Assembly: GCA_023228945.1 (NCBI GenBank)
Contig: JALOAI010000040.1
Span: 1 to 28,573 of the forward strand
Length of the DNA stretch: 28,573 bases
Reading direction: 5' to 3'
Origin: Pigmentiphaga sp.
Lineage (GTDB): Bacteria; Pseudomonadota; Gammaproteobacteria; Burkholderiales; Burkholderiaceae_B
Position numbers and translations under genes: made by a program. The notes under the pieces are model-generated. The model did not search any database. It had not been told where the DNA came from and worked only from the letters and a program-made list of their open reading frames with translations. Shown here in pieces: positions 8,249 to 16,089 of this stretch; position 1 is the stretch's first letter, and each line of letters opens with the position of its first letter.

Positions 8249-9733
8249 ATGTTCTCAATCGAAAAAATTCGCCGTGACTGGTTCACGGATGTCCGCTCCA
8301 ACGGGCTTTCGGGTATCGTCGTTGCTCTTGCCCTCATCCCCGAAGCCATCGGCTTTTCGATCATTGCCGGGGTCGATCCGCGCGTAGGGCTTTACGCCTC
8401 GGTCGTGATCGCCATCGTCATATCCTTTGCCGGCGGACGTCCGGCGATGATTTCGGCTGCAACCGCCGCCACCGCGGTCCTGTTTGGCGCTCTGGTGCGC
8501 GACTATGGCCTGCAATACCTTTTGGCTGCGTCCATCCTTGCGGGGGTCATCCAGATCGCCGCAGGCTGGCTGCGCGTTGGTTACATCATGCGCTTCGTTT
8601 CGCGCTCGGTGCTCACCGGCTTCGTCAATGCGCTGGCCATCCTGATCTTCATGGCGCAATTGCCTGAACTGATCGGGGTCACATGGGAGACCTATGTGAT
8701 GATCGCGGCGGGCCTGGCCATCATCTATCTATTCCCGCGCCTCACTAAAGCCATTCCCTCCCCGCTCGTTTGCATCCTGGTGCTCACGGCGGTTGCTCTC
8801 GCCATCGGCATCGATATCCGTACGGTTGGCGATCTGGGCGAATTGCCTGACGCACTGCCGATGCTGTTGTTCCCCGATGTGCCGCTCAATCTCGAGACGC
8901 TGTGGATCATCCTGCCGACCTCAACCGCCGTGGCTGCCGTCGGCTTGCTTGAAAGCCTTCTGACCGCGTCGATCGTCGACCAGATGACCGATACGGGCAG
9001 CGACAAAAACCGTGAAAGCGTCGGCCAGGGCATCGCCAACATTGCCAGTGGGTTTTTTGGCGGCATGGCTGGCTGCGCGATGATCGGCCAGTCGGTCATC
9101 AACGTGAAATCAGGCGGACGCACACGCCTCTCAACCTTCGTCGCGGGTGCCTTCCTGCTCTTCCTGCTGCTGGCGCTTGGTGATCTGGTGGGGTTGATTC
9201 CCATGCCGGCCCTGGTAGCGATCATGATCATGGTGTCGATCAGCACGTTCAACTGGTCCTCGCTCCGCGACCTGGCCCACCATCCGCGCCGCTCCAGCCT
9301 CGTCATGCTCGCCACGGTCATCGTGGTGGTCTGGACCCATAACCTCGCGCTCGGGGTCGGCGTTGGCGTGCTGCTCTCGGGCATTTTCTTTGCCTGGAAA
9401 GTGGCGCAGATTTTCCGCGTCACCTCGACGTTGAGCCAGGATGGAACCAGGCGCAACTACCTGATTGAAGGACAATTGTTCTTTGCCTCGGCCGAGGACT
9501 TTCTGGCCGCCTTCGACTTTTCAGAACCGATCACCGCAGCCAATATCGACGTCAGCAAGGCCCATATCTGGGATCTGACCGGGGTCAACGCCATCGACAT
9601 CGCCGTGCTCAAGTTCCGCAAGGCGGGGATCGAGGTCGAGGTGATCGGGCTCAACGATGCCAGCGCCACCATCATGGACAAGCTGGCCATGCACGATCAG
9701 CCCAATGCCATGGCGAAAGTGCTGGGGCATTAG
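8249..9733 (+). CDS. SulP-family anion permease with STAS domain
   Basis: A 494-aa polytopic membrane protein if started at ATG 8249 (M-F-S-I-E-K-I-R-R-D-W-F). An upstream in-frame start at 8108 would add 47 non-homologous-looking residues and would lie inside the structured leader, so I prefer 8249, although no strong ribosome binding site is visible. The membrane part (about 20-390) starts with the SulP-type segment with V-A-L-A-L-I-P-E-A-I-G-F-S, followed by R-V-G-L-Y-A-S. The C-terminal about 90 residues form a STAS domain (I-D-V-S-K-A-H-I-W-D-L-T-G-V-N-A). SulP proteins import sulfate, bicarbonate or other anions. The chain is somewhat shorter than classical members. Substrate unknown. 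Confidence 0.88.
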   Translation: MFSIEKIRRDWFTDVRSNGLSGIVVALALIPEAIGFSIIAGVDPRVGLYASVVIAIVISFAGGRPAMISAATAATAVLFGALVRDYGLQYLLAASILAGVIQIAAGWLRVGYIMRFVSRSVLTGFVNALAILIFMAQLPELIGVTWETYVMIAAGLAIIYLFPRLTKAIPSPLVCILVLTAVALAIGIDIRTVGDLGELPDALPMLLFPDVPLNLETLWIILPTSTAVAAVGLLESLLTASIVDQMTDTGSDKNRESVGQGIANIASGFFGGMAGCAMIGQSVINVKSGGRTRLSTFVAGAFLLFLLLALGDLVGLIPMPALVAIMIMVSISTFNWSSLRDLAHHPRRSSLVMLATVIVVVWTHNLALGVGVGVLLSGIFFAWKVAQIFRVTSTLSQDGTRRNYLIEGQLFFASAEDFLAAFDFSEPITAANIDVSKAHIWDLTGVNAIDIAVLKFRKAGIEVEVIGLNDASATIMDKLAMHDQPNAMAKVLGH

Positions 9734-9785
9734 CGGGTGGCCGATTTGGGGTGTCGATCAGGGTAGAGGCAATGAAGGGCGATAG

Positions 9786-10283
9786 CTATCGCGACAGCCT
9801 GTTTTCGTCATCGATCAAAGTCAGGCGGGAGGGCGGAGTATCGCTCCATGTCCAGAGGACGAGGTTGAAATCATCCTCGCCAGCACCCGGAGCAAAGCTC
9901 TTGACCAACAGACCATGATAGCCTGCCATGGCGAGCCGCCGGGCGAACGTCTGGGTTTTGGCCTCTCCAGTCGCCTTCATCTGATCGCGCCAGGTTGGAT
10001 CGGCGAGCGTCGAGGGATTCATTCCCTCCGATTTAAGGGCCGCGCCGTCGCGCGTGTCAAAGACGTGCTCGATATGCGCCTCGTAGGAGACCAGTGTCGT
10101 CGGTTGCAGACTGCCGACCTGGTTAGCCTCCCGCAACGCCGTCATGACGGACAGGGAGAGATAGAGCGCTGGCACACCCTTCCTGTTGAAACGGCCACCA
10201 TAGATCTCCGCGCCGCGGCCGGACATCGGCTCGCGTGCATAGATCGGGTTCAATGCCCGGTAGAGGGTTCCATGGAAGCGCAT
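9786..10283 (-). CDS. RES-domain toxin of a RES/Xre toxin-antitoxin pair
   Basis: A 165-aa RES-domain protein. The N-terminus has L-Y-R9-A, then G-G-R31-F-N, Y41 in A-L-Y-L-S, and E52 in A-L-R-E; arginine, tyrosine and glutamate at these places form the known RES active site. RES toxins degrade NAD+ and stop growth. The gene begins eight bases after the stop of the upstream antitoxin and has a GGAG-type binding site, so the two form one leftward operon in the usual antitoxin-first order. Length is normal for the family and no key residue is missing, so the toxin is probably active. Confidence 0.85.
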   Translation of the reverse strand: MRFHGTLYRALNPIYAREPMSGRGAEIYGGRFNRKGVPALYLSLSVMTALREANQVGSLQPTTLVSYEAHIEHVFDTRDGAALKSEGMNPSTLADPTWRDQMKATGEAKTQTFARRLAMAGYHGLLVKSFAPGAGEDDFNLVLWTWSDTPPSRLTLIDDENRLSR

Positions 10284-10291
10284 CGCTCCGA

Positions 10292-10642
10292 TCAGGCGTG
10301 AACGCCAGCGTCGATCGCGTCGATATAGTCGAGCACGTCATCGGCACGCCCGTCGCGCACGAGCTGCATCGCCGTCTGACCGGAAAATCCCGGCAGCGGC
10401 TCGGAACGATACCAGGCATAGGCCATCAATGCTGACCCGAAACGCGGCTCGACCTTGTTGACGATCTCGGTCATCTCGCGCAGCCGACGCTGCGTCTTGT
10501 CGGACCGGATGCGGTCCTTGCGCTGGATTGCATCCTTTCCAAGACCGGCTGTGCGGGCGATCTCCTCGCTCGTCGTGCGCAGGGCGGCAGCGATCTTGCG
10601 CGGCGAAAAGAGCCCATCATCTGCATATTGGGCAAGACCCAT
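10292..10642 (-). CDS. Xre/MbcA/ParS-type antitoxin of the RES pair
   Basis: A 116-aa protein starting at ATG 10642, preceded by GGAGAAGG; an upstream in-frame TTG at 10663 is less likely. The N-terminal half (about 10-60) is a helix-turn-helix-like region (F-S-P-R-K-I-A-A-A-L ending in a basic stretch), and the C-terminal half holds the toxin-binding region seen in MbcA/ParS/Xre proteins: A-W-Y-R-S-E-P-L-P-G-F near 73-83, then A-M-Q-L-V-R-D-G-R-A-D-D-V-L-D-Y-I. These antitoxins block the RES active site and repress their own promoter. The divergent upstream region holds a matching promoter and palindrome. Confidence 0.85.
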   Translation of the reverse strand: MGLAQYADDGLFSPRKIAAALRTTSEEIARTAGLGKDAIQRKDRIRSDKTQRRLREMTEIVNKVEPRFGSALMAYAWYRSEPLPGFSGQTAMQLVRDGRADDVLDYIDAIDAGVHA

Positions 10643-10675
10643 GGCACCTTCTCCATTATTCAATGGCGATGATTA

Positions 10676-10710
10676 TGACGCAATATAGCGTCAAAATGGG
10701 CGGTATTCAA
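10676..10710 (-). promoter_or_regulatory. Promoter with operator palindrome for the RES/Xre operon
   Basis: On the minus strand a -35 box TTGAAT (10705-10710) is followed after exactly 17 bases by a -10 box TATATT (10682-10687). The -10 box is the centre of a perfect palindrome, TGACGC (10676-10681) and GCGTCA (10688-10693). A protein bound to the palindrome would cover the -10 box, which fits autorepression by the antitoxin. Position and symmetry are seen; the binding protein is inferred. Confidence 0.65.
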
Positions 10711-10820
10711 TGGAAGTTGAAATAATGAAGAAAGGGAGGGCGGAAAAATCCGTTCGCAGACCTGGCGGGTCGCAGACGCTGACGCTCAATCGCCGCCTGC
10801 GCGATCCCGGCCCGTCGTCC

Positions 10821-10962
10821 TGCGCAGGGCTGTGAGCCCCACTTGGCCAGCCGGACAGGGATGCTCGCCCGCAATTGCTCCGGCCCGCCCGCTCCGCGGG
10901 TCGGGGGGTGTCTTCGGCAAGAAGACGGGAAAGGGCCGGCGCAGTGCCGGCTCCAAAAGGAG
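10821..10962 (+). promoter_or_regulatory. Structured leader of the ParB-like gene
   Basis: This GC-rich leader contains four stems in series: GGGCT/AGCCC (10827-10839), CCCGC/GCGGG (10888-10900), GTCTTC/GAAGAC (10910-10926), and GCCGGC/GCCGGC with five-base loop GCAGT (10935-10951, extendable by two pairs). The last stem ends 16 bases before ATG 10970 with AAGGAG (10957-10962) between. The first and last stems recur in the leader at 15333-15472. Confidence 0.55.
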
Positions 10963-10969
10963 CATCCCC

Positions 10970-12682
10970 ATGGAAATCAAGCTGATCGATCCGCGCTCGC
11001 TCGTGGAAAATCCCGATAGAACCCGCCGGAGCAAATCCAGTCCGCAATCCGACGCGCTGCTCTTGGCCACCATCAAGGCGGTCGGCATTGTGCAGCCGCC
11101 GGTGGTCGCGCCGCAGACGGACGGCGGCAACGGATTTGTCATCCACTCCGGGCATCGCCGTGTCAGGCAGGCCATAGCGGCTGGTCTGGAGGAGATTGCC
11201 GTTCTGGTAGGCGAGCCCACTGAGGACGGTGGCGCCATGCGGTCGATGGTCGAGAATATCGCCCGCGAAAATCTCAACCCCGTCGATCAGTGGCGGGCTA
11301 TCGAGCGGCTTGTCGCGCTCGGCTGGACCGAGGAAGCGATCGCCGTCGCCCTCGCGCTGCCGATCCGGCAGATCAAGAAACTTCGCCTTCTCGCCAATGT
11401 CCTGCCAGTGATGCTCGATCATATGGCGAAGGGCGATATGCCAGACGAGCGTCAGCTGCGCACGATTGCGGCCGCTTCGCTCGATGAGCAGAAGGAAGTC
11501 TGGAAGGCGCACAAGCCCTCCAAGGGTGATCCCCAGGTGTCGTGGTGGAGCGTCGCCAATGGGCTCGCCAGAACCCGCATGTATGCCCGCGATGCCAGCT
11601 TCGGTGATGATCTGGCGCAGGCCTATGGCATTGCATGGGTGGAAGACCTGTTTGCCCCGGCCGACCAGGACAGCCGCTACACTGTCGATGTCGAGGCATT
11701 CCTCGGCGCGCAGCAGGAGTGGATGAGCCAGAACCTCCCGAAAAAGGGCGTCATCACCGAGGCGAACAACTATGGCGAGGTCAAGCTACCGCCGAAGGCG
11801 AGCCGGGTCTACGGCACGCCCAAGAAGTCGGACCACACCGCCATGTATCTCGATCGCGAAGGCAAGGTGAAAACGGTTCATTTCCGCATGCCGGAGGCTA
11901 AAAAGACCAAAGGCAATGGCGCAGGGGCGGACGCCGCCGATGAGCCGATCGTTGTCTCCAAGCCCCGACCGGACGTGACGCGCAAGGGGGTCGAGATGAT
12001 CGGCGACCTGCGCACCGATGCCCTGCATGACGCGTTGTCGCGTGCGCCCATCGAGGATGACACGCTGATGGCGCTGATGGTTCTGGCTTTCGCCGGCCAG
12101 AACGTCCGGGTCGACTCCGGCGCCGGTGGCGACTATCGGTTCGGCAATCGTTTCGGCCGGCACGCCGCGATCCTGTTCGACGCCGACGGCAAGCTTGCCT
12201 TCGATATGGATACGTTGCGCGTCGCCATGCGCAGCGTGCTGATCGACGTGCTGTCGTGCCGGGAGAACATGACCAAATCCGGCATTCTGGCGCTTGTCGC
12301 CGGGCAGATTGTCGGTGCGGACGGCTTTCTGGCCAGTATGGGCACGGAGGATTTCCTGTCCTGCCTGTCCCGTCCGGCACTCGAGGCTTCGTGCAAGGAT
12401 ACGCCGGTGCTCCCGCGCCAGCGGGTCAAGGATACCCGCGCCGCGCTTGTCGAGCATTTCTCGGATGGCCATTTCGTCCACCCTACTGCGCTGTTCGCAC
12501 CCGACGCGCTGGCGCTTGGGGAATGGCTGACGAGCAACGCTCCCGTCGGGGATGAGGACGATGCCGCCTCCGTCGTCGATCCGGCCGGGTACGATGGCGA
12601 CGCGCCGGTCGAACCGACCCACGACGACACCGACGTGGTCGATGAAGATTATGCCGACGGCTTCCGCGAGGCTGCCGAGTAG
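10970..12682 (+). CDS. ParB/RepB/Spo0J-family DNA-binding protein
   Basis: A 570-aa protein. Start ATG 10970 is fixed by AAGGAG seven bases upstream; an upstream in-frame GTG at 10832 would add 46 residues translated from the structured leader. Residues 1-115 are a ParB N-terminal domain: I-D-P-R-S-L-V-E-N-P, then I-H-S-G-H-R-R-V-R-Q-A (CTP-binding G-x-R-R box) and E-N-I-A-R-E-N-L-N-P-V-D-Q. A helix-turn-helix follows at about 125-160. The remaining 400 residues are far longer than in chromosomal ParB and end in an acidic tail. Such long ParB-like proteins are standard on alphaproteobacterial plasmids and islands. No parA is next to it, so a role in regulation or element maintenance other than classical partition is possible. 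A strong terminator follows. Confidence 0.85.
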   Translation: MEIKLIDPRSLVENPDRTRRSKSSPQSDALLLATIKAVGIVQPPVVAPQTDGGNGFVIHSGHRRVRQAIAAGLEEIAVLVGEPTEDGGAMRSMVENIARENLNPVDQWRAIERLVALGWTEEAIAVALALPIRQIKKLRLLANVLPVMLDHMAKGDMPDERQLRTIAAASLDEQKEVWKAHKPSKGDPQVSWWSVANGLARTRMYARDASFGDDLAQAYGIAWVEDLFAPADQDSRYTVDVEAFLGAQQEWMSQNLPKKGVITEANNYGEVKLPPKASRVYGTPKKSDHTAMYLDREGKVKTVHFRMPEAKKTKGNGAGADAADEPIVVSKPRPDVTRKGVEMIGDLRTDALHDALSRAPIEDDTLMALMVLAFAGQNVRVDSGAGGDYRFGNRFGRHAAILFDADGKLAFDMDTLRVAMRSVLIDVLSCRENMTKSGILALVAGQIVGADGFLASMGTEDFLSCLSRPALEASCKDTPVLPRQRVKDTRAALVEHFSDGHFVHPTALFAPDALALGEWLTSNAPVGDEDDAASVVDPAGYDGDAPVEPTHDDTDVVDEDYADGFREAAE

Positions 12683-12710
12683 CCGTCCTTCCTCTTCCGC
12701 ACCCATCTTC

Positions 12711-12743
12711 CCGCCGCCGGTCATTCCGGCGGCGGTTTTGTTT
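12711..12743 (+). terminator. Rho-independent terminator after the ParB-like gene
   Basis: A perfect ten-pair GC stem, CCGCCGCCGG (12711-12720) with CCGGCGGCGG (12726-12735), loop TCATT, followed by TTTTGTTT (12736-12743). It lies 26 bases before the next start codon, so it may also act as leader hairpin for the gene at 12769. Confidence 0.85.
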
Positions 12744-12768
12744 CCACCGTCAAAATCTGGAGGACATC

Positions 12769-13242
12769 ATGTCCGCACTTTCCATTTTCGAAGATGCCCC
12801 GATCGGCTCGATCGTGGCCTGGTCCGACAATACACCGCGCCCGCCGGAGCGGCACCGCAAGAAGCTCTCGGCCTGGCAGAACAACAACAGCAAGGGTCGC
12901 CTGATCGCCCGGCAGGGCGAGCGGCACAGCGGCAATGTGGCTTTGGCCGCGTACTTTACCCTGCACGAGGCCGATTTCGGCGCCGGTGGCGTCATTGCGA
13001 TCCGCGTGCATCGCACCTTTTCGATCGATTCCGCCCTGCGGTTCACGATCGAGGAGCGACCGGCACCTGGTTCGGTGCGCGTCTTCGATCGTCCGGGTGA
13101 GAATGCTGAGCTGGTTCATCTCGCCTCGCATCGCGCTGCGGCCGAGGAATGGCTGTCGCGACATGGCTATCCCAATGCAGTGCTTGAGGAGGTCAGCGCT
13201 GACGAGGTCGCCGCCGATATTGTCGAAGGGAGGGCTGCATGA
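12769..13242 (+). CDS. Conserved hypothetical backbone protein
   Basis: A 157-aa soluble protein with a strong GGAGGA site before ATG 12769. It opens with a short segment I-F-E-D-A-P-I-G-S-I-V-A-W-S-D, then a basic stretch (R-P-P-E-R-H-R-K-K-L) and W-Q-N-N-N-S-K-G-R-L. The middle is beta-rich with several aromatic residues, and the C-terminus is an acidic helix. No family recognised. It overlaps the next gene by four bases (ATGA), indicating translational coupling with the DUF7007-like protein and suggesting a shared job. No signal peptide or membrane segment. Confidence 0.7.
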   Translation: MSALSIFEDAPIGSIVAWSDNTPRPPERHRKKLSAWQNNNSKGRLIARQGERHSGNVALAAYFTLHEADFGAGGVIAIRVHRTFSIDSALRFTIEERPAPGSVRVFDRPGENAELVHLASHRAAAEEWLSRHGYPNAVLEEVSADEVAADIVEGRAA

Positions 13243-14138
13243 GCATGACCGCCTCCCAGTTGAACAGTGACATCACCCCCGGATTTCCGGGGGTTTCTTT
13301 TGGTCGCAGCGTCGACGGCCTGCGGGTCGCGCTTGTTGGTGATACGGCATTCGCCATGGTGCCGGGCCGTGATGGCAAGCACTTCCTCGCCAGTGGCTGG
13401 CGTATCACCCGGCCGATCGAGCAGTGGCGCCGGGACGATTTCTTCGGACATTCCGGTGATCTCGCCGATGAAGCCGATTTCCGGGCGAGGGTCATAGAGA
13501 ACGCCGAACATCAGCGGGAGAAGCGCGCGCTTGATCGCCGTGACGTCCATTCGTCGGCCAATACGCCCTGGGGATCGTCTCAGGGCGCAACGATCTATGC
13601 CGAAGGCGTCACCGCTCATTCGACGGCCGGCCATGGTGGTTTTCACCTATCCGCCGAGCGCAACCGCAAGGTCCATCCGATGCTCCGCGCTCCGGGCGGA
13701 TGGTATGAAGAAGATGAATGCTGGGCGATCGTCGCACTCACCTATCCCCATCTCTTTACGACCTTCGAGTGGCGCTGCGCGGAGCGCACGATCAAGGATT
13801 CCTGGCCTGACGCCTGGGAGACGATATCCGGCACGATTCTGTTGCCCGGCGAATCTCGCATCAAGGACCAGCGTGCGTTCGAACGGGACCATGCCGAAGA
13901 CTGGATCGTGATCTCTGCGATCATCTCGGAACAGGAGAAAGGCTTTGTCGAGTGTGTCGCTACCCAAGGTGGGCGGCGCGGCGCCGATGCAGACGAACGG
14001 CGTTTCCTTGTTTCCGCCGCCGAATACGAGGTCGGCCGCTTCGGCTTCGTCATCGATCTGGAACGCCATGCTGCCTATGACGGCCCCTCCAGTTTTGTCA
14101 GCTGGCTGGGGAGGGGGCGCCATGGCCCGCGCTCATGA
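13239..14138 (+). CDS. DUF7007-like protein
   Basis: A 299-aa protein coupled by an ATGA overlap to the gene upstream. The centre carries a strongly patterned block: T-P-W-G-x-S-Q-G, then H127-S-T-A-G-H132-G-G-F-H136-L-S, V-H146, and G-G-W155-Y-E-E-D159-E-C-W. This matches what I remember of DUF7007, a family on alphaproteobacterial mobile elements. Dense histidines and acids in a glycine-rich context look like an enzyme active site, but none has been assigned to my knowledge, and this is inference. The last 70 residues (S-A-A-E-Y-E-V-G-R-F-G-F-V-I-D) look like a separate beta-rich module. It overlaps the next gene by 17 bases. Confidence 0.65.
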   Translation: MSMTASQLNSDITPGFPGVSFGRSVDGLRVALVGDTAFAMVPGRDGKHFLASGWRITRPIEQWRRDDFFGHSGDLADEADFRARVIENAEHQREKRALDRRDVHSSANTPWGSSQGATIYAEGVTAHSTAGHGGFHLSAERNRKVHPMLRAPGGWYEEDECWAIVALTYPHLFTTFEWRCAERTIKDSWPDAWETISGTILLPGESRIKDQRAFERDHAEDWIVISAIISEQEKGFVECVATQGGRRGADADERRFLVSAAEYEVGRFGFVIDLERHAAYDGPSSFVSWLGRGRHGPRS

Positions 14139-14439
14139 GCATCGTCGCCAACTCTCCCGCATGGAAGAAGAGCGGCGCCAGACCCAGCGGCAACTGGATC
14201 GGATCGAGCGGCAGATCACGCGGCGCATGACGGCGTTGATCCCGACGCTTTTGCCGAAAAAGACCCACTATCGCCGCGGCCAGGCGCCCGACCCGGGTGC
14301 GTTTCTCGAGCGCTATCGATCTCAGCTTGCGGCCCTGACCGCAGAACACCAGGCCGAAATCGACGCCCTAGCGGGCAAACTGGCGCGGCAGGATCAGGCG
14401 ATCGGGGCGTTGCATGAGAGGAAAGGACAATGGCGATAG
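14122..14439 (+). CDS. Small coiled-coil protein
   Basis: A 105-aa protein starting at ATG 14122, with GGGAGGGGG just upstream; a longer frame to 13945 reads through the previous gene out of frame and is rejected. Residues 1-45 are a highly charged helix rich in R, E and Q (M-E-E-E-R-R-Q-T-Q-R-Q), likely coiled coil. A short loop with P-K-K-T-H-Y-R-R-G follows, then a second helical segment of heptad-like pattern (65-100). It overlaps the upstream gene by 17 bases, so it is co-translated with the DUF7007-like protein and may be its partner. Family not recognised. Confidence 0.65.
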   Translation: MARAHEHRRQLSRMEEERRQTQRQLDRIERQITRRMTALIPTLLPKKTHYRRGQAPDPGAFLERYRSQLAALTAEHQAEIDALAGKLARQDQAIGALHERKGQWR

Positions 14440-14511
14440 TCTGCGGCCGGTCAGCGTAAGTTCCCGACCACGCGCCGATCTGCCATATTAGCGACAACGG
14501 AGGGTACGGAA

Positions 14512-14814
14512 ATGGATGATTGGACGCGCGCTGCATTCGAGAGACTGCTGAACCTGGCGCAGAGCGATACGGGACAATCCCGGCGTGCGGCCAACTTCCT
14601 TCTCGCATGGTGGAATGCCGATAGCCTGGGCGGCTTCGACATGGGTGATCTTTTCCGCGTCGATAGCGCCATTGCCGCCGATATGGCCACCGTGTTTACC
14701 TGGCTCGCCGGGCAGGGTGTTGCAACCTATCCCACCGAGTACCGTGCTTCGATCGAAAAGCTGATCGAAGAATGGCGCCCCGACGTCTGGGCGAAATCCA
14801 GAGCGTCGAACTAA
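14512..14814 (+). CDS. Small DUF7673-like protein
   Basis: A 100-aa helical protein with an AGGG-type site before ATG 14512. The segment A-F-E-R-L-L-N-L-A-Q-S-D-T-G-Q-S-R-R followed by F-L-L-A-W-W-N-A and G-G-F-D resembles a small family found on proteobacterial plasmids that I associate with DUF7673. This assignment is from memory and uncertain. The gene is the last of the compact run 12769-14814 and lies 72 bases behind the coiled-coil gene. No membrane segment. Function unknown. Confidence 0.65.
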   Translation: MDDWTRAAFERLLNLAQSDTGQSRRAANFLLAWWNADSLGGFDMGDLFRVDSAIAADMATVFTWLAGQGVATYPTEYRASIEKLIEEWRPDVWAKSRASN

Positions 14815-15328
14815 AGCCCGCGCTGTCGCTCCGCAGGTCCTGGTCTTCGCCGTGGTACATCGCGGCTAACCCAAGCTCGCCTCTCAAACGGTTTCGGTCC
14901 CGGTTTGGAGAGTAGTCTCTGGAGCACCGCCGAAATCTGCCCCCTGCCGCACAAGCGAGCAGGCGGGACCTGGGCAAACGTCCTGTTGTTCGATCTGCAT
15001 TCTGCATCCACATTGAGCGGGCCTGGCCAGGGGGCTGTTCGTCCGGCATGTTGGCGCGTATCGGGCATATGTGGATGACCGCACTCATGGCAGCGCCGAA
15101 AATAGTGTGGGTGATCGCGGCGGCGGCCAACGAGATCCGAGCGTTATACCGGCAGCATATTGGTCATCACCACCTGCCTTTCGCGTTCCCGTGTCGATAT
15201 CGAGGCCCGTGCCGGTCCTCCTCGGTCCGGTTGCGGTTCTGAACCGGCGGCCGTTCACTTCAAGGTCGCGTTCCGCGCCGCGGGGCGGCCGGATCGGCCC
15301 GGCCTCGCCATAACAGGCCCGCGTCCCG
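14815..15328. other. Gene-free stretch
   Basis: About 515 bases with no frame that looks like a protein: the open frames here change composition and have no binding sites. One short palindrome, CGGTTC (15234-15239) with GAACCG (15241-15246), is visible; its core is also present in the large palindrome at 18582-18622. It may hold the promoter for the gene at 15494, or be a relic. Confidence 0.5.
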
Positions 15329-15332
15329 CGCG

Positions 15333-15472
15333 AGGGCTCATAAGCCCTGCTTGTCCGCAAACCTGTCACGCTCGCCTTCGGTCCGCCCGGACCCTGAAGC
15401 GCCCGTCATTCCGCCGGTTCCTTTGACCCGCGCCCGAGGGAGGGCCGGCACGGAGCCGGTTCGAGCCTCGGG
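15333..15472 (+). promoter_or_regulatory. Structured leader of the 195-aa backbone gene
   Basis: AGGGCT/AGCCCT (15333-15348, loop CATA) is followed by a GC-rich stretch and then a nested structure: outer stem CCCGAGG (15433-15439) with CCTCGGG (15466-15472), inner stem GCCGGC (15444-15449) with GCCGGT (15455-15460), loop ACGGA. It ends 21 bases before ATG 15494. The first and last stems and the TCCGCCCG-type segment between them match the leader at 10821-10953. Confidence 0.55.
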
Positions 15473-15493
15473 AAACCGAAGAAAGGACATTCC

Positions 15494-16081
15494 ATGGCCA
15501 ACCCAACTGCCAATTCCCGCGCATCCGCCCGTGTCGTTCCGCTGCGCAAGGGCACCACACTGGAAATGATCAGGCTCGCCTGCCCAGATGCCGCCCAAAG
15601 CACCCTCATTTCCGAAAGCTTCGGCCTTCCCGTCCTTGACAGTGACGGTATCCGCGACCTGCACGAAAAGCTCATTGTCGAGACGGCATCCGCCCTCGAT
15701 GAAGGACTTGGCGAGCGCGCCATGCAAATCCACCTGCAACGGATTGTCGGGGCATTCGTCGGTTCGGCCTATGGCGCCGGCCAGTTCTACAGTCGGGCGG
15801 TGACCGAAGCGCGAGACGCAACGGCCAAGGCCGCGTGCGACGAGCGCGATGAAGACGTCGGTGGACCCGTCGGATTCGACAGCGCCGCCCAGCGCAAGCG
15901 CGAATTCGCTGCCGACATGGCGCTCCAGGCTCACGCGCTGCGCATGGCCGCCGAGGGCACAGTCGCAGCCTACGAACACGTCATCGGCGAGAAGTGGAAA
16001 CCCTTCGAGCGGATCGTCGAGAACCCTGGCCGCAGCGTCGACCGCAAGGCGGCCGAACTCCAGATGTCAGCCCTCGGATAA
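15494..16081 (+). CDS. Conserved hypothetical backbone protein
   Basis: A 195-aa soluble, mainly helical protein. ATG 15494 is preceded by GAAAGGA. It starts with a short polar, alanine-rich tail, then residues 15-60 with M-I-R-L-A-C-P-D-A-A-Q, then helices rich in A, E and R (I-V-G-A-F-V-G-S-A-Y-G-A-G-Q-F-Y near 90-105), and ends in a basic region (R-S-V-D-R-K-A-A-E-L-Q). No family recognised. Its leader is closely related to that of the ParB-like gene, which suggests common control. A hairpin follows the stop. Function unknown. Confidence 0.65.
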   Translation: MANPTANSRASARVVPLRKGTTLEMIRLACPDAAQSTLISESFGLPVLDSDGIRDLHEKLIVETASALDEGLGERAMQIHLQRIVGAFVGSAYGAGQFYSRAVTEARDATAKAACDERDEDVGGPVGFDSAAQRKREFAADMALQAHALRMAAEGTVAAYEHVIGEKWKPFERIVENPGRSVDRKAAELQMSALG

Positions 16082-16089
16082 TCCACTCG

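Noticed and set aside
11786..12724. 312-codon minus-strand frame opposite the ParB-like gene
   Set aside because: Mirror of a well-supported gene with the usual codon pattern; no motif of its own, and it crosses the terminator region.
14696..15130. 144-codon minus-strand frame in the gene-free stretch
   Set aside because: No binding site, arginine-rich low-information translation, and it overlaps the end of the gene at 14512.
15234..15246. Short palindrome CGGTTC-T-GAACCG as a second copy of the large palindrome's core
   Set aside because: Thirteen bases are too few to claim a shared site on their own; kept only as a remark under the 41-nt palindrome.
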